Source: Micavibrio sp. (GTDB lineage: Bacteria > Pseudomonadota > Alphaproteobacteria > Micavibrionales > Micavibrionaceae). Taken from it: DNA of 38,882 bases. The notes under the pieces were generated by a model, which searched no databases, had not been told where the DNA came from, and saw only the letters and a program-made list of their open reading frames with translations. Both the position numbers and the translations under genes were made by a program. How positions within the stretch are numbered: the first letter of the stretch is position 1; every line of letters starts with the position of its first letter. This document shows, piece after piece, positions 1 to 8,571 of the stretch. The stretch spans positions 1-38,882 of the forward strand of contig JAQGJB010000052.1 of NCBI GenBank assembly GCA_028290825.1, written 5' to 3'.

Positions 1-1437
1 GAAGCCTGTGCCGCCCTTGGCGGACATCCCGGTCCCCGCAATATCAAGGTGCGCCCACGGGGTCTTGCCCTCGATAAAAGATTCGAGGAAACCTGCTGCG
101 GTGCATGAACCGGCTTTGCCAGGTGAACCGATATTGCGCAGATCCGCAACCTTGCTCTCGACATCCTTGCGATAGGCTTCATCAAGCGGCATGCGCCAGA
201 ATTTTTCACCGGTTTCCCTGCCCGATTTTTCAATCTCGGACCAGAGATTGTCGTCATTGACGAAGCTGCCGCAATATTCGGACCCCAGGGCCACCACGAT
301 CGCACCGGTCAGGGTGGCGAGATCAATGATGAATTTCGGCTTGTAGGTTTTCTGCACATAGGTGAGGGAATCGCACAGAACAAGGCGACCTTCGGCGTCT
401 GTGTTAAGAACCTCGATGGTTTTACCTGAGAGTGAGGTGATGATATCGCCGGGGCGGTAGGCACGGTCCGACGGCATGTTTTCAGCGAGGGCGACGACCC
501 CGATCACATGCGCCTTCGCCTTCCGTTTCGCCAGCGTCATCATGGCACCGACGACAGCGGCCGACCCGCCCATATCCATTTTCATGTCATCCATACCGCC
601 CGCAGGTTTAATGGAAATTCCACCGGTATCAAAGGTGATGCCCTTGCCGACAAATGCGACCGGACCGCCCTTTGATTTCTTCGCACCCAAGCCATTCCAT
701 TCCATGACCACAAGGCGTGGCGGGCGCGCGGACCCCTGACCCACGGCCAGATGCGCGCCGAAGCCTTTGGCCTGCAGTTGCTTCTCATCCATGATGGTGA
801 TCTTGACGCCGAGGGAGGAGAGTTCCCCCTTGATGATTTTGGCATAGCTGTCGGGATAAAGATCGTTCGGCGGCAGGTTGGCGAGATCCTTGGCCAGGAA
901 CACGCCCGATGCCGCAGCTTCCAGATTTTTAAAAGCCTTCTGCGCCTTGTCCGCATCTTTCATAACGAAGGTGATTTTTGCGGGCGCGTTCTCGGTTTTC
1001 TTGCTCTTATATTTTTCAAAGCTGTAGGACGCGAGGACCAGGCCCATGGCGATATCGGCGGCGGGCGCTGCGTTGTCGAGATGGATTGTAATGTTTTCCG
1101 CCTCGCACCCGGCCAGCGCGGCGTAAAGTTTCCGTCCGATGCTTTCCCCGTCCTGCGCGGTCAGTTTTCCTTCATCCTCCAGCCCGCACAGAATGATGCG
1201 GGTGACGGATTGTTTCGCCGTTGCGGCGATGGCCAGCGTCTGGCCCTTTTTCCCGGTAAAGCCGGTCTGGCGTTTCAGATAGGTGGCGATCAGCCCGCCG
1301 CCTTCCTTATCCATCTTTTCGGCGGCGGAGGTCAGTTTCTTGCCCGCAGACGCAAAAACAACGGCGGTGTCGGCTTTGGTTTTGGCGGTTGTGGCAAAAC
1401 CGATCGCCAGGGATTTGGATTGGGGGCGGGTCATCAT
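1..1437 (-). CDS. pepA: Leucyl aminopeptidase PepA (C-terminus cut by window start)
   Basis: M17-family cytosolic aminopeptidase that removes N-terminal residues from peptides and uses two divalent metal ions. The translated minus strand shows the family signature NTDAEGRL, which supplies metal-binding Asp and Glu and the active-site Arg, followed by VLCDSL. Upstream lies GKGITFDTGGISIKP, with the conserved Lys and Asp. The visible part is 479 residues against about 500 in E. coli PepA, so roughly the last 20 residues lie beyond base 1. The start is the first of two adjacent ATGs at 1435-1437, preceded by AAGGA at a normal distance. It diverges from lptF, an arrangement common in Gram-negative bacteria. 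Family assignment is firm; hexamerisation and DNA binding, known for E. coli PepA, cannot be judged here. Confidence 0.95.
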   Translation of the reverse strand, partial: MMTRPQSKSLAIGFATTAKTKADTAVVFASAGKKLTSAAEKMDKEGGGLIATYLKRQTGFTGKKGQTLAIAATAKQSVTRIILCGLEDEGKLTAQDGESIGRKLYAALAGCEAENITIHLDNAAPAADIAMGLVLASYSFEKYKSKKTENAPAKITFVMKDADKAQKAFKNLEAAASGVFLAKDLANLPPNDLYPDSYAKIIKGELSSLGVKITIMDEKQLQAKGFGAHLAVGQGSARPPRLVVMEWNGLGAKKSKGGPVAFVGKGITFDTGGISIKPAGGMDDMKMDMGGSAAVVGAMMTLAKRKAKAHVIGVVALAENMPSDRAYRPGDIITSLSGKTIEVLNTDAEGRLVLCDSLTYVQKTYKPKFIIDLATLTGAIVVALGSEYCGSFVNDDNLWSEIEKSGRETGEKFWRMPLDEAYRKDVESKVADLRNIGSPGKAGSCTAAGFLESFIEGKTPWAHLDIAGTGMSAKGGTGF

Positions 1438-1502
1438 GAAATTCCTTTGGATGTGTTTGGGGCTTTGATTTATCGGGCCGGACGGGATAGTCTGCGCCAA
1501 TT

Positions 1503-2651
1503 ATGGTTTTTGATCGCTACCTTTTCAAGACCCTTGCGCTCGCCACGGTATTTATTTCCGTGACGCTGGCTGTGGTCATCTTTTTGACGCAGTCTTTGCG
1601 GCAACTTGAACTGGTTATGGATTCCGGCGCATCGGGCGGGATTTTCCTGATGCTGACGCTTCTGGCCCTGCCGCGTTTCTTTGAAATCATCCTGCCCATC
1701 GCCGTTATGGCTGCTGTCGTCTTTACCTATCACCGTATGACGATGGACAGCGAACTGGTGGTCATGCGTTCCACCGGGGCGTCACCCGGCATGCTCGCCA
1801 GACCGGCGTTGCAGGTTGCGGGGATCGTCATGGTGATCATTTTCATCATGACGGCCTGGCTGGGGCCGGTCACCCTCTCCAACATGCAGAACCTGAAGCA
1901 GGTCATCAAGGCGCAGTATTCGAATCTCTTTTTCCGCGAGGGCGTGTTCAACCCGGTTGGCAACACAGACAAGGGCGGCCTGACCATCTTCGTGCGCGAC
2001 CACACCCCGACCGGCGACCTGAAAGGGCTGATGATCTACGATAACCGCCCGCAGAATAAAGTGCCGGTCACGATCATGGCCAAACGCGGCGCCCTGCGCT
2101 TCGACAAGGCGGGCCAGCATGTCGATGTCTTCGACGGCTCGCGCCAGACCTATGATGCTGCGACGGGCCGGATGACGCGCCTCGATTTTGCAAAAAATAC
2201 CATTGATATGCCGCAAGGATCCGGTGCAGTCGATGCACACTGGCGCGAACCGGACGAACGCACCTTGTGGGAATTGTTCACCCCCGATTTGAACAGTGCC
2301 GATGACCGCAACGCGAAATGGGAATTCACCATCGAGGCGCACCGCCGGATTATCAGCCCGTTGCTGGCCCCGGCCTTTGCGCTGATCGGCCTGTCTTTCC
2401 TGTTGCTCGGGCCGATCGACCGGCGCGGCATGGGCCGCCGCATCACCGCCGCTGTCACCAGTGTCTGCCTTATCGAGGCGCTTTATATAACGGCCTTTAA
2501 CCTCTCGAAGGCTTCGGTGTTCGGGCTTGTCCTGATGTATGTCCTGGTGTTTACGCCGATTATACTGGGCCTCTTCTTCCTGAACGCGCGCAGCGAAGGC
2601 CTGCAGCACCGTCTCCTGCGCCTGCTCAGCCGCCGGGGGGCCATCCGATGA
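1503..2651 (+). CDS. lptF: LPS export ABC transporter permease LptF
   Basis: Inner-membrane permease of the LptB2FG complex, which extracts lipopolysaccharide from the inner membrane and passes it to LptC/LptA. The 382-residue protein has the YjgP/YjgQ layout: transmembrane segments near residues 10-30, 47-75 and 98-120, a long periplasmic beta-jellyroll region (about 125-275), then C-terminal membrane segments near 285-375. The cytoplasmic stretch with ELVVMRSTGASP is the typical coupling-helix region facing the ATPase. The 65-nt gap to the divergent pepA start probably holds both promoters, though I see no clear Shine-Dalgarno before this ATG. The stop overlaps the lptG start (ATGA), so the two are co-translated. 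lptB, lptC and lptA are not in the window. Confidence 0.93.
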   Translation: MVFDRYLFKTLALATVFISVTLAVVIFLTQSLRQLELVMDSGASGGIFLMLTLLALPRFFEIILPIAVMAAVVFTYHRMTMDSELVVMRSTGASPGMLARPALQVAGIVMVIIFIMTAWLGPVTLSNMQNLKQVIKAQYSNLFFREGVFNPVGNTDKGGLTIFVRDHTPTGDLKGLMIYDNRPQNKVPVTIMAKRGALRFDKAGQHVDVFDGSRQTYDAATGRMTRLDFAKNTIDMPQGSGAVDAHWREPDERTLWELFTPDLNSADDRNAKWEFTIEAHRRIISPLLAPAFALIGLSFLLLGPIDRRGMGRRITAAVTSVCLIEALYITAFNLSKASVFGLVLMYVLVFTPIILGLFFLNARSEGLQHRLLRLLSRRGAIR

Positions 2652-3769
2652 TCCAGAGAAAAAGAAACAGACTGCCGCCGACGATGAGCTTTTATCTGGC
2701 AAAATTATTCACCGTCAATTTCCTCTCTATCTTCGGCATCCTGATGGCGATCGTCTATCTGTTCAGCACAATGGAATTGCTGCGCCAGGCCTCGAAGGTC
2801 GAACAGATCAGTCTCGGCATGATCCTGAAGATGGGTATTTATAAACTGCCCGATCTGGGACAGACCCTGCTGCCCTTCGCCATTCTGTTCGGGGCGATGT
2901 TTACGTTCTGGATGCTGGCGCGGCGGCACGAACTGGTGGTGGTGCGCGGCGCGGGCTTTTCGGTGTGGCAGTTCCTTGCCCCGATCCTGATCGTCGCGGC
3001 GCTGACCGGCGTGATCCAGTGCACCATTCTCAACCCGATCAGTGCCGCAATGCTCGGGCGTTATGATGCGCTGGAAGCGAAATACTTTATGCGCGACAAG
3101 GGAATCGTCACCACCCTTTTTGACAAAGGCATCTGGCTGCGCCAGATGGAAAATGGCGATAAGGGCTATATGATTGTCCACGCCGACCGCATCATCCTGC
3201 CGCAATGGCAGATGAACAACGTGATGGCGCTGTTCTTCGACAACAACGATAATTTTTTAAGGCGGATCGACTCTTCGGGCGCAAAACTTGGGGAGGGGGC
3301 CTGGCTGTTCGATAACGCGCAGGTGTACCAGAGCCAGAAACCGGTCGAGCGCAGCGCCAGCGTCAGCATGCCGACGCAGCTGACCCGCCACGATATTGAG
3401 GAAAGCTTTTCCTCGGCGCGTTCGCAATCGTTCTGGAAGCTGCCCGCCTATATCAAAACCCTGACCGAAACCGGTTTCGACGCCACGCGCCTGCGCATCC
3501 ATTTCCAGTCACTCCTTGCCGCGCCGGTCCTGTTCCTGGCCATGGTCTTGCTGGCGGCATCCGTCTCAATGCGGCCACCGCGCTTTCAGCGCAGCTTTGA
3601 ACTGATCGCCGCAGGCGTGCTGATGGGCTTTCTGGTATTCTTTATCTCCAGCTTCCTGCAGGCTCTTGGTGCGTCGCAGCAAATTCCGGTTATCCTCGCG
3701 GCGTGGTCGCCGGCGCTGGTGTCCCTGCTGCTCGGGATCACGGCAATTCTGAGTCTTGAAGACGGCTAG
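2648..3769 (+). CDS. lptG: LPS export ABC transporter permease LptG
   Basis: Partner permease of LptF in the LPS-extracting LptB2FG complex. At 373 residues it shows the same architecture: membrane segments near residues 18-45, 62-85 and 103-125, a periplasmic domain, and C-terminal helices near 285-370. The stretch HELVVVRGAGFSVWQF matches the conserved coupling helix that contacts LptB. The start at 2648 overlaps the lptF stop by ATGA; a second ATG at 2684 would remove a basic 12-residue leader and cannot be excluded. No terminator-like hairpin with a T-run follows. In many alphaproteobacteria lptD and surA come next, but here mlaA follows after a 254-nt gap. Confidence 0.93.
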   Translation: MIQRKRNRLPPTMSFYLAKLFTVNFLSIFGILMAIVYLFSTMELLRQASKVEQISLGMILKMGIYKLPDLGQTLLPFAILFGAMFTFWMLARRHELVVVRGAGFSVWQFLAPILIVAALTGVIQCTILNPISAAMLGRYDALEAKYFMRDKGIVTTLFDKGIWLRQMENGDKGYMIVHADRIILPQWQMNNVMALFFDNNDNFLRRIDSSGAKLGEGAWLFDNAQVYQSQKPVERSASVSMPTQLTRHDIEESFSSARSQSFWKLPAYIKTLTETGFDATRLRIHFQSLLAAPVLFLAMVLLAASVSMRPPRFQRSFELIAAGVLMGFLVFFISSFLQALGASQQIPVILAAWSPALVSLLLGITAILSLEDG

Positions 3770-3931
3770 GGCGATGCTGTTTCTTTTTGACAACATTCCT
3801 GTGGCAAAAACAGCACAAATCTAAAAAAAACGTAAGGTCCCCGTTGCTTTTCGACCAGTGCAAATCCAATATGAAACAGGGTTTTGTGACATTCGTGCGT
3901 ATTCCAAGAGGTTTACGCCCCGGTGACGATA

Positions 3932-3949
3932 AACTTTCCATAGAAAGTT
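3932..3949. promoter_or_regulatory. Inverted repeat upstream of mlaA (possible operator)
   Basis: A perfect 7-bp inverted repeat, AACTTTC-CATA-GAAAGTT, lies about 75 nt before the mlaA start in an AT-rich stretch between lptG and mlaA. There is no T-run after it, so it is not a terminator for lptG. It could be a protein-binding site for mlaA control. The assignment rests on symmetry and position only. Confidence 0.35.
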
Positions 3950-4023
3950 AACCAAGTTGTAAAGCAACGATGATTAACTAGAGTTGGGACAATTTAACTT
4001 TTTTCTATTAATCCGGGGAATCC

Positions 4024-4782
4024 ATGAACGTTACGCATTTTAAATCCATTCGTCTTCTGGCGCTGACCGCGGCGCTGCTCGTCGGTGTCACCGGCTCAGC
4101 AAGCGCGCAGAATGCGGCTGGGGAAATCGAAGATCCGTATATCGGCTTTAACAAGGCTGTCTTCTCTTTCAACGATGCCGCCGACCAGGCCGTTCTGCGC
4201 CCCGTTGCGCTGGGCTACCGCTATGTCGTGCCGCGCGGCGGTCGTGTCGGCGTGCGCAACGTCCTGCATAACCTCCGTGCTCCTGTAAACCTTGCCAATA
4301 ACCTGCTGCAGGGCGATCTTGACGGGGCCGGTACGACGCTGACCCGCACGGTCATTAACACCATTATCGGTGTTGGCGGTATCTTCGATGTCGCGGCCAG
4401 TGAAGGCATTCCCTACCGTGAGGAAGATTTCGGTCAGACCCTCGGTGTCTGGGGCGTTGACCACGGCCCTTATATGATCATTCCTCTGCTTGGCCCGTCC
4501 TCGGCCCGTGATGCGACCGGCCTTCTGGCTGACAGCCTGATGGACCCGATCAACTGGTATCTGCACAACACGGATAACGATGGCTGGGTCGTGGCGCGTT
4601 TTGTCACCTACAGCGTTTCGCGTCGTGAAGAACTGCTGGATGCGCTGGACGATCTGCGTCGCAACTCCTTCGATTACTACGCTGCGATGAAGAGTGCTTA
4701 TGTCCAGAACCGCGCCGCGGCTGTTCACAACACCAATACCGCAGAATACAATGTCGGCGCTGCCGGAACCGACCACCCCTAA
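4024..4782 (+). CDS. mlaA: MlaA/VacJ family outer-membrane phospholipid protein
   Basis: Member of the family that removes mislocalised phospholipid from the outer leaflet of the outer membrane and passes it to MlaC. Family features in the 252 residues include DPYIGFNKAVFSFND near residue 38, RAPVNLANNLLQGD, an EDFGQTLGVWGVDHGPY stretch and PLLGPSSARDATGLLAD. The N-terminus is a classical signal peptide ending ASA-Q near residue 28. Most described MlaA proteins are lipoproteins, but this one has no lipobox cysteine. The start is well fixed: an in-frame stop lies five codons upstream and GGGGAA precedes the ATG. It sits between lptG and mlaC and is closed by its own terminator. Function is inferred from the family. 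Confidence 0.92.
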   Translation: MNVTHFKSIRLLALTAALLVGVTGSASAQNAAGEIEDPYIGFNKAVFSFNDAADQAVLRPVALGYRYVVPRGGRVGVRNVLHNLRAPVNLANNLLQGDLDGAGTTLTRTVINTIIGVGGIFDVAASEGIPYREEDFGQTLGVWGVDHGPYMIIPLLGPSSARDATGLLADSLMDPINWYLHNTDNDGWVVARFVTYSVSRREELLDALDDLRRNSFDYYAAMKSAYVQNRAAAVHNTNTAEYNVGAAGTDHP

Positions 4783-4807
4783 GGCCGGTCAGAACGATTT
4801 AAGAAGA

Positions 4808-4838
4808 GGGGGACCGCAAAACGGTTCCCCTTTTTATT
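4808..4838 (+). terminator. Rho-independent terminator after mlaA
   Basis: A 9-bp stem (4808-4816 with 4822-4830, one G-U pair) closes a 5-nt loop and is followed by TTTTTATTT. It lies 26 nt after the mlaA stop and separates mlaA from mlaC transcriptionally. Confidence 0.85.
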
Positions 4839-4872
4839 TGTTTACCGCCTGACACAATGCCCTAGAATTGAC

Positions 4873-4901
4873 TTGAACTTCGCCTATATTAGACGCATAA
4901 G
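4873..4901 (+). promoter_or_regulatory. Candidate sigma70-type promoter of mlaC
   Basis: TTGAAC and CATAAG are separated by 17 nt, between the mlaA terminator and the mlaC start. The preceding terminator makes a separate promoter necessary. An overlapping alternative, TTGACT with TATATT, has too short a spacer. Assigned by eye only. Confidence 0.35.
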
Positions 4902-4943
4902 CAGACACAGGATTTGCTTCAAACACAGAGGGTTTTAAACGTC

Positions 4944-5633
4944 ATGTCGACCATTCATTCCACGGCCCGTCTCCTTGCCCTGACCTCCGTCGCTTTCGGC
5001 GGCATGATTCTGGCGGACACGGCATCATCACAGGCTTCGTATCTGACGCATCTGCAATCCACGCCGCTCAGCACCATCGTGCTGGCCGCAACTGAAGGCA
5101 AAACCCAGGCTCAGGCGGGGGCCGAGGCCTTCGTCGGCAGCATGGCAAAACGCGCTCTCGACTTCCTCAGCAATGCCCAGCAGACGCAGGCGCAGAAAAC
5201 CGAATCCTTCCGCCGCCTGCTGGAAGAAAATTACGACATGGAAACAATCGGCAAGTTCACGCTTGGCCGCTACTGGAAAACGGCGACCCCGGCCCAGCAG
5301 GCCGAGTTCCAGAAACTCTTCCGCAACTATGTCGTTGCCATGTATTCCCAGCGTTTCTCCGATTACAAAGGCCAGCAATTTGATGTGACCGGTTCCCGCG
5401 CTGACGGCGCAACCGACACAATCGTCAGCTCCAAGGTCCTGCCTGCCGATGGCGGCCAGGAAGTTATCGTCGACTGGCGCGTTCGCCAGACCGGCGGCCG
5501 TTACCGCGTTGTCGATGTCGTCGTTGCCGGTGTCAGCATGTCAATGACCCAGCGTTCCGACTTCGCCTCCGTCATACAGCAGGGCGGCGGAAATATCGAT
5601 GCCCTGATCAGCAGCCTGAAAAACAAAACCTAG
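4944..5633 (+). CDS. mlaC: MlaC/Ttg2D family periplasmic phospholipid-binding protein
   Basis: Periplasmic shuttle that carries phospholipids between the outer-membrane MlaA complex and the inner-membrane MlaFEDB transporter; the family also includes hopanoid-associated HpnM. I chose the ATG at 4944 (229 residues), with GAGGG upstream; an in-frame TTG at 4914 would add ten residues. The N-terminus is a hydrophobic export signal. The mature domain shows ENYDMETIGKFTLGRYWKTA, then FRNYVVAMYSQRFSDYKGQ, VIVDWRVR and YRVVDVVVAGVSMSM, which are the usual MlaC landmarks. It follows mlaA but has its own terminator. mlaD, mlaE and mlaF are not in the window, so the inner-membrane complex must be encoded elsewhere. 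Confidence 0.9.
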   Translation: MSTIHSTARLLALTSVAFGGMILADTASSQASYLTHLQSTPLSTIVLAATEGKTQAQAGAEAFVGSMAKRALDFLSNAQQTQAQKTESFRRLLEENYDMETIGKFTLGRYWKTATPAQQAEFQKLFRNYVVAMYSQRFSDYKGQQFDVTGSRADGATDTIVSSKVLPADGGQEVIVDWRVRQTGGRYRVVDVVVAGVSMSMTQRSDFASVIQQGGGNIDALISSLKNKT

Positions 5634-5653
5634 TCTGTGGACAAAGTCTCAAT

Positions 5654-5684
5654 AAAAAACCGGCCATTCCTGGCCGGTTTTTTT
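5654..5684. terminator. Bidirectional terminator between mlaC and the third dotA-like gene
   Basis: The stem AAACCGGCCA/TGGCCGGTTT is flanked by an A-run on the left and a T-run on the right, so it works on both strands. It lies 21 nt after the mlaC stop and 30 nt after the stop of the convergent minus-strand gene, and can serve both. Confidence 0.88.
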
Positions 5685-5713
5685 GTGTTTGTAAAAGGCG
5701 GCTAAGGCCTGAC

Positions 5714-8422
5714 TTATCGGTTGAACCTTGCCAGACCGCTGCCAATCTGCTGCGTGGCCCCGGAGGCGCCGCCGAACATCTTGCCGACCAGTCCTTCCGG
5801 ATTGTTCTGGGCGATCTCGTCTCCGAAGCTGTCGACGTTGGCACCCATCCAGCGCAGGGTTTTATCCGGCACCATATAGATGAGTTTGAACGACGATGTC
5901 CCGAGCATATAGACAATGATCGCGTAGATGATCGTGTAGAATAGCTGGTCGATATAACCGCGGTAATATCCGCTCCAACCCACATCCCCGGCGGCAATGG
6001 CGGCCGCGTTGGCGGCGTCATAACCGGTAACGTTGCTCACAACCAGTTCAAAGATTTCATTAAGAACCTTGACCTGCGCGCTGAAAATCGCGACCGCGCC
6101 GACCAGACCGAAGATGGTCAGGATAGGCCGCAGGAAGAGTTCAAGGATCAGGAGGTAGCCCTGAATCGCCGCCGGTCCGGCAAGCCCGCCATGGTTGTCG
6201 ATGCGAAGGTGCGCCAGCGCCCAGAGGGGCAGACCAACCATGGCTTCAAACAGACCCTTGATCCATCCGCCAACCTGGAAGAAGAAATACAGGAACGGCA
6301 TGAACGGCACGACGTAATAAAGCACCAGGCCGATCGACAATGTCATCATGCCGACTTTTTGAAGCATGGAGGCGACGACTTCCCCGGCCTCTTTCCCAAG
6401 ACCGTTAAAAATCTTCGAAATCGCACTGGTGGCTGTGCCGAAAACGATATTGCGGATCGACGCCTCCAGAAGATATTTCCCCATGATGGTGATCTGGGCC
6501 AGCGGGTGGATATCGGCATTAGCCGGGTCGGACATGCTGTAAAGCCCGGTTGTCCCAAACAGCTGATGCAGGAAATCGATCAGCGGGTTGTTTGTAGTAT
6601 GCGGAGGGATGGAATTGCCGTAGGCATCCATTTCTTTCGCCACCTGTGCCCCCCACAGCAGATAGGCCTTATTGAAGACCTGGGCATATTCGTCGCGGTT
6701 GGCCCCAAGATCGGCAGGCAGCTGGATCGCTTTGTTGTTTTTACTGTTAAGGCTGAACTTTTCATCATCCGAACGCTGCTGGTTGGCCTTGCTGGCCTCC
6801 TCCGAAACGGCTTCCATGACCAGCGGCCATTTCCGGACCATCGGCAGGCTGGCAACCGCGGTGAACATGCCGCCATTCTTTTCCGCCAGCTTGTTGTACC
6901 AGATGCCCGCCCCGGCCCAGCCATATTGCTGAAGGTTGAACGCCCATTCGGCATCGGCGATGGCCATCTGGACGGCGGCCGCAATATAGACATCCATATT
7001 CGTCGTCCAGGTGCCAAGCATGGAAACCCGCGCGTTTTCATCCGGCTCCATCGGGTCAACGGTCTGCTGCAGGCCGTCAGCACTCATAGTGCCCAGATGG
7101 GCTTCGATCAGGCGGTCAGCCGCATCCCAGAAGAAACCTTCCTCCTGTCCGTTCGGCAGCTGCGCCGGGGCCAGGTCCGGCGGGTTGTTCGACCCGGCAT
7201 TACCCCAGTATTCCTGGATATAATGATCGTAATAGGCTTCCTGGATCGAAACCGCGCCGTCATCCGTCAGGTCGACAACCGGCAGGGTAATTTCACCGCA
7301 ATAAGGTTTGACGTTGCCTTTTTCATCGGCATATTTGTCGTCCTTCTCGCCAAAGACGACCAGGATATCGCTGTTATCATAGAAATCGATCGCGCCGGTC
7401 CAGTCTGTATCGCTCAGCAGGACCGATTCGTTGGCGCCGACGTTCTTGACCAGATAGGCATCGATATTGATCCCCTCACGCTGCTCGTACATTTTCTTGC
7501 AGACCGAGGCGACGGTGAAGAACTGGAACAGGTTGGCGCCGTCGGTTTTCTGGACGTTGGCGACCAGTTGCTCCGGATCGGCCAGAAGGTTGCTCAAATT
7601 TTCGGCGATCAGCGTATCGGTGAAATAGAGCCAGCCATTGGTCGCGAAAGACGAACCCCATTTGGCGATATAAAGCGTCAGGATCTGCGCCCCGTTCAGT
7701 CCGAAGCTGAGCGGGATCAGGAGGCCAAGGGCCACCACCATGCGGATCGGCGCCCAGACATGGTCAAAGCGTTTGCCGAACGGCGTGCCGCTTTCGGCGG
7801 TTTCCAGGAATACGGCGACCACATAATACATGAAGATGATCATCCCGATCACGCACAGGCCCACGCTGTAGAAAGACAGCATATCCTGAAGCGCGGCGTG
7901 ATAGGGCAGGGGCCACGGCTCCGGTTGGGGGTTTGCGCCCATGGGGAAGCAGATCCCGCCGGTCGAGGCGCAGGAATCAAACATCCCCGTAATGCCGAAG
8001 ACGCGGTCAATCAGGACAAAGGCGATGTCCTGATCAGGGTTCTGGGTGATGAAATAACCCTGATAGCTGGTCGGCATGGCGTGCGCGACCTGGGTGAACA
8101 CGATGAAGCCGCAGATAAAAACCTGAGCAAAGAGCAGGATCATGCCCAGCCCGATCAGCGAAAAGATCAGGATCTGGTCGAGATGCTGGCGTTTGAACTG
8201 CAGATTACGGGCGGCCTCGATGACCAGCTGGCCCAGGCCGTAACGGCCCATATTATGACGGTTCAGATAAGGGTGATTGGCGGGCAGCAGGCCGCAGCCG
8301 GCATAAATCTGGGCAATAGACATGCTGATCAGGCCAAAGCCCGGCCGCAGCAGATCGCGCACCATCGGTATGATCCGCGGTAGCATTGTATAAGCAAAGA
8401 AAGATTTCGTTGTAATCTTCAT
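5714..8422 (-). CDS. DotA/TraY-family polytopic membrane protein, paralogue 3 (902 aa)
   Basis: Last of three tandem paralogues in transcription order. The family is named after Legionella DotA and IncI TraY, inner-membrane channel-like components of type IVB secretion and conjugation. Hydrophobic segments lie near residues 84-112, 185-206, 226-252, 690-718, 752-780 and 825-845, with a long hydrophilic region at about 255-640. The family core is PFGKRF, VWAPIRMVVALGLLIP and GLNGAQILTLYIAKWG. Four cysteines align with both sisters: C151/C158 (C-x6-C), C308 and C375 (KPYCGE). GWAGAGIWYN is at 501-510 and DIHPLAQ at 637-643. The start is ATG; a 17-nt palindrome lies just upstream. The N-terminus (ITTKSFF, then MLPRIIP) aligns with paralogue 1. 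No ATPase or other T4SS gene is adjacent, so function is unproven. Confidence 0.85.
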   Translation of the reverse strand: MKITTKSFFAYTMLPRIIPMVRDLLRPGFGLISMSIAQIYAGCGLLPANHPYLNRHNMGRYGLGQLVIEAARNLQFKRQHLDQILIFSLIGLGMILLFAQVFICGFIVFTQVAHAMPTSYQGYFITQNPDQDIAFVLIDRVFGITGMFDSCASTGGICFPMGANPQPEPWPLPYHAALQDMLSFYSVGLCVIGMIIFMYYVVAVFLETAESGTPFGKRFDHVWAPIRMVVALGLLIPLSFGLNGAQILTLYIAKWGSSFATNGWLYFTDTLIAENLSNLLADPEQLVANVQKTDGANLFQFFTVASVCKKMYEQREGINIDAYLVKNVGANESVLLSDTDWTGAIDFYDNSDILVVFGEKDDKYADEKGNVKPYCGEITLPVVDLTDDGAVSIQEAYYDHYIQEYWGNAGSNNPPDLAPAQLPNGQEEGFFWDAADRLIEAHLGTMSADGLQQTVDPMEPDENARVSMLGTWTTNMDVYIAAAVQMAIADAEWAFNLQQYGWAGAGIWYNKLAEKNGGMFTAVASLPMVRKWPLVMEAVSEEASKANQQRSDDEKFSLNSKNNKAIQLPADLGANRDEYAQVFNKAYLLWGAQVAKEMDAYGNSIPPHTTNNPLIDFLHQLFGTTGLYSMSDPANADIHPLAQITIMGKYLLEASIRNIVFGTATSAISKIFNGLGKEAGEVVASMLQKVGMMTLSIGLVLYYVVPFMPFLYFFFQVGGWIKGLFEAMVGLPLWALAHLRIDNHGGLAGPAAIQGYLLILELFLRPILTIFGLVGAVAIFSAQVKVLNEIFELVVSNVTGYDAANAAAIAAGDVGWSGYYRGYIDQLFYTIIYAIIVYMLGTSSFKLIYMVPDKTLRWMGANVDSFGDEIAQNNPEGLVGKMFGGASGATQQIGSGLARFNR

Positions 8423-8436
8423 TTCCGCGCCGCCCC

Positions 8437-8453
8437 CGTCAGAAGTTCTGACG
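8437..8453. promoter_or_regulatory. Perfect 17-nt palindrome upstream of dotA-like paralogue 3
   Basis: Eight-base arms, CGTCAGAA and TTCTGACG, flank one central base. On the minus strand it ends 14 nt before the start codon of the 902-aa gene, in the 149-nt gap after the middle paralogue. It could be an operator, or an mRNA hairpin next to the ribosome-binding site, which would tune this gene separately. A TACAAT element further upstream on the minus strand may be a -10 box, but I see no good -35. Confidence 0.5.
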
Positions 8454-8571
8454 CTGTTCTTATTGAATTTAAACCCATTGTACCATATCCGGCCCGTCTG
8501 CCACCAGTTTGATCCCGATGTCGATCCTTTGAATTGTGTAATGTAATCAAAGCCATATCATCTCAATCATT

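Noticed and set aside
3775-3814. GCTGTTT/AAACAGC inverted repeat after lptG
   Set aside because: The loop is about 26 nt and no T-run follows on the plus strand, so it does not fit a terminator.
3948-3990. TTAACCA and TTAACT elements upstream of mlaA resembling CtrA half-sites
   Set aside because: The spacing does not match the TTAA-N7-TTAA consensus and the region is simply AT-rich.
6191-8383. A 730-codon open frame on the plus strand opposite the third dotA-like gene
   Set aside because: It is a shadow: the product is Arg/Gln/His/Asp-rich with no domain or ribosome site, while the minus strand encodes a membrane protein aligned with two paralogues.
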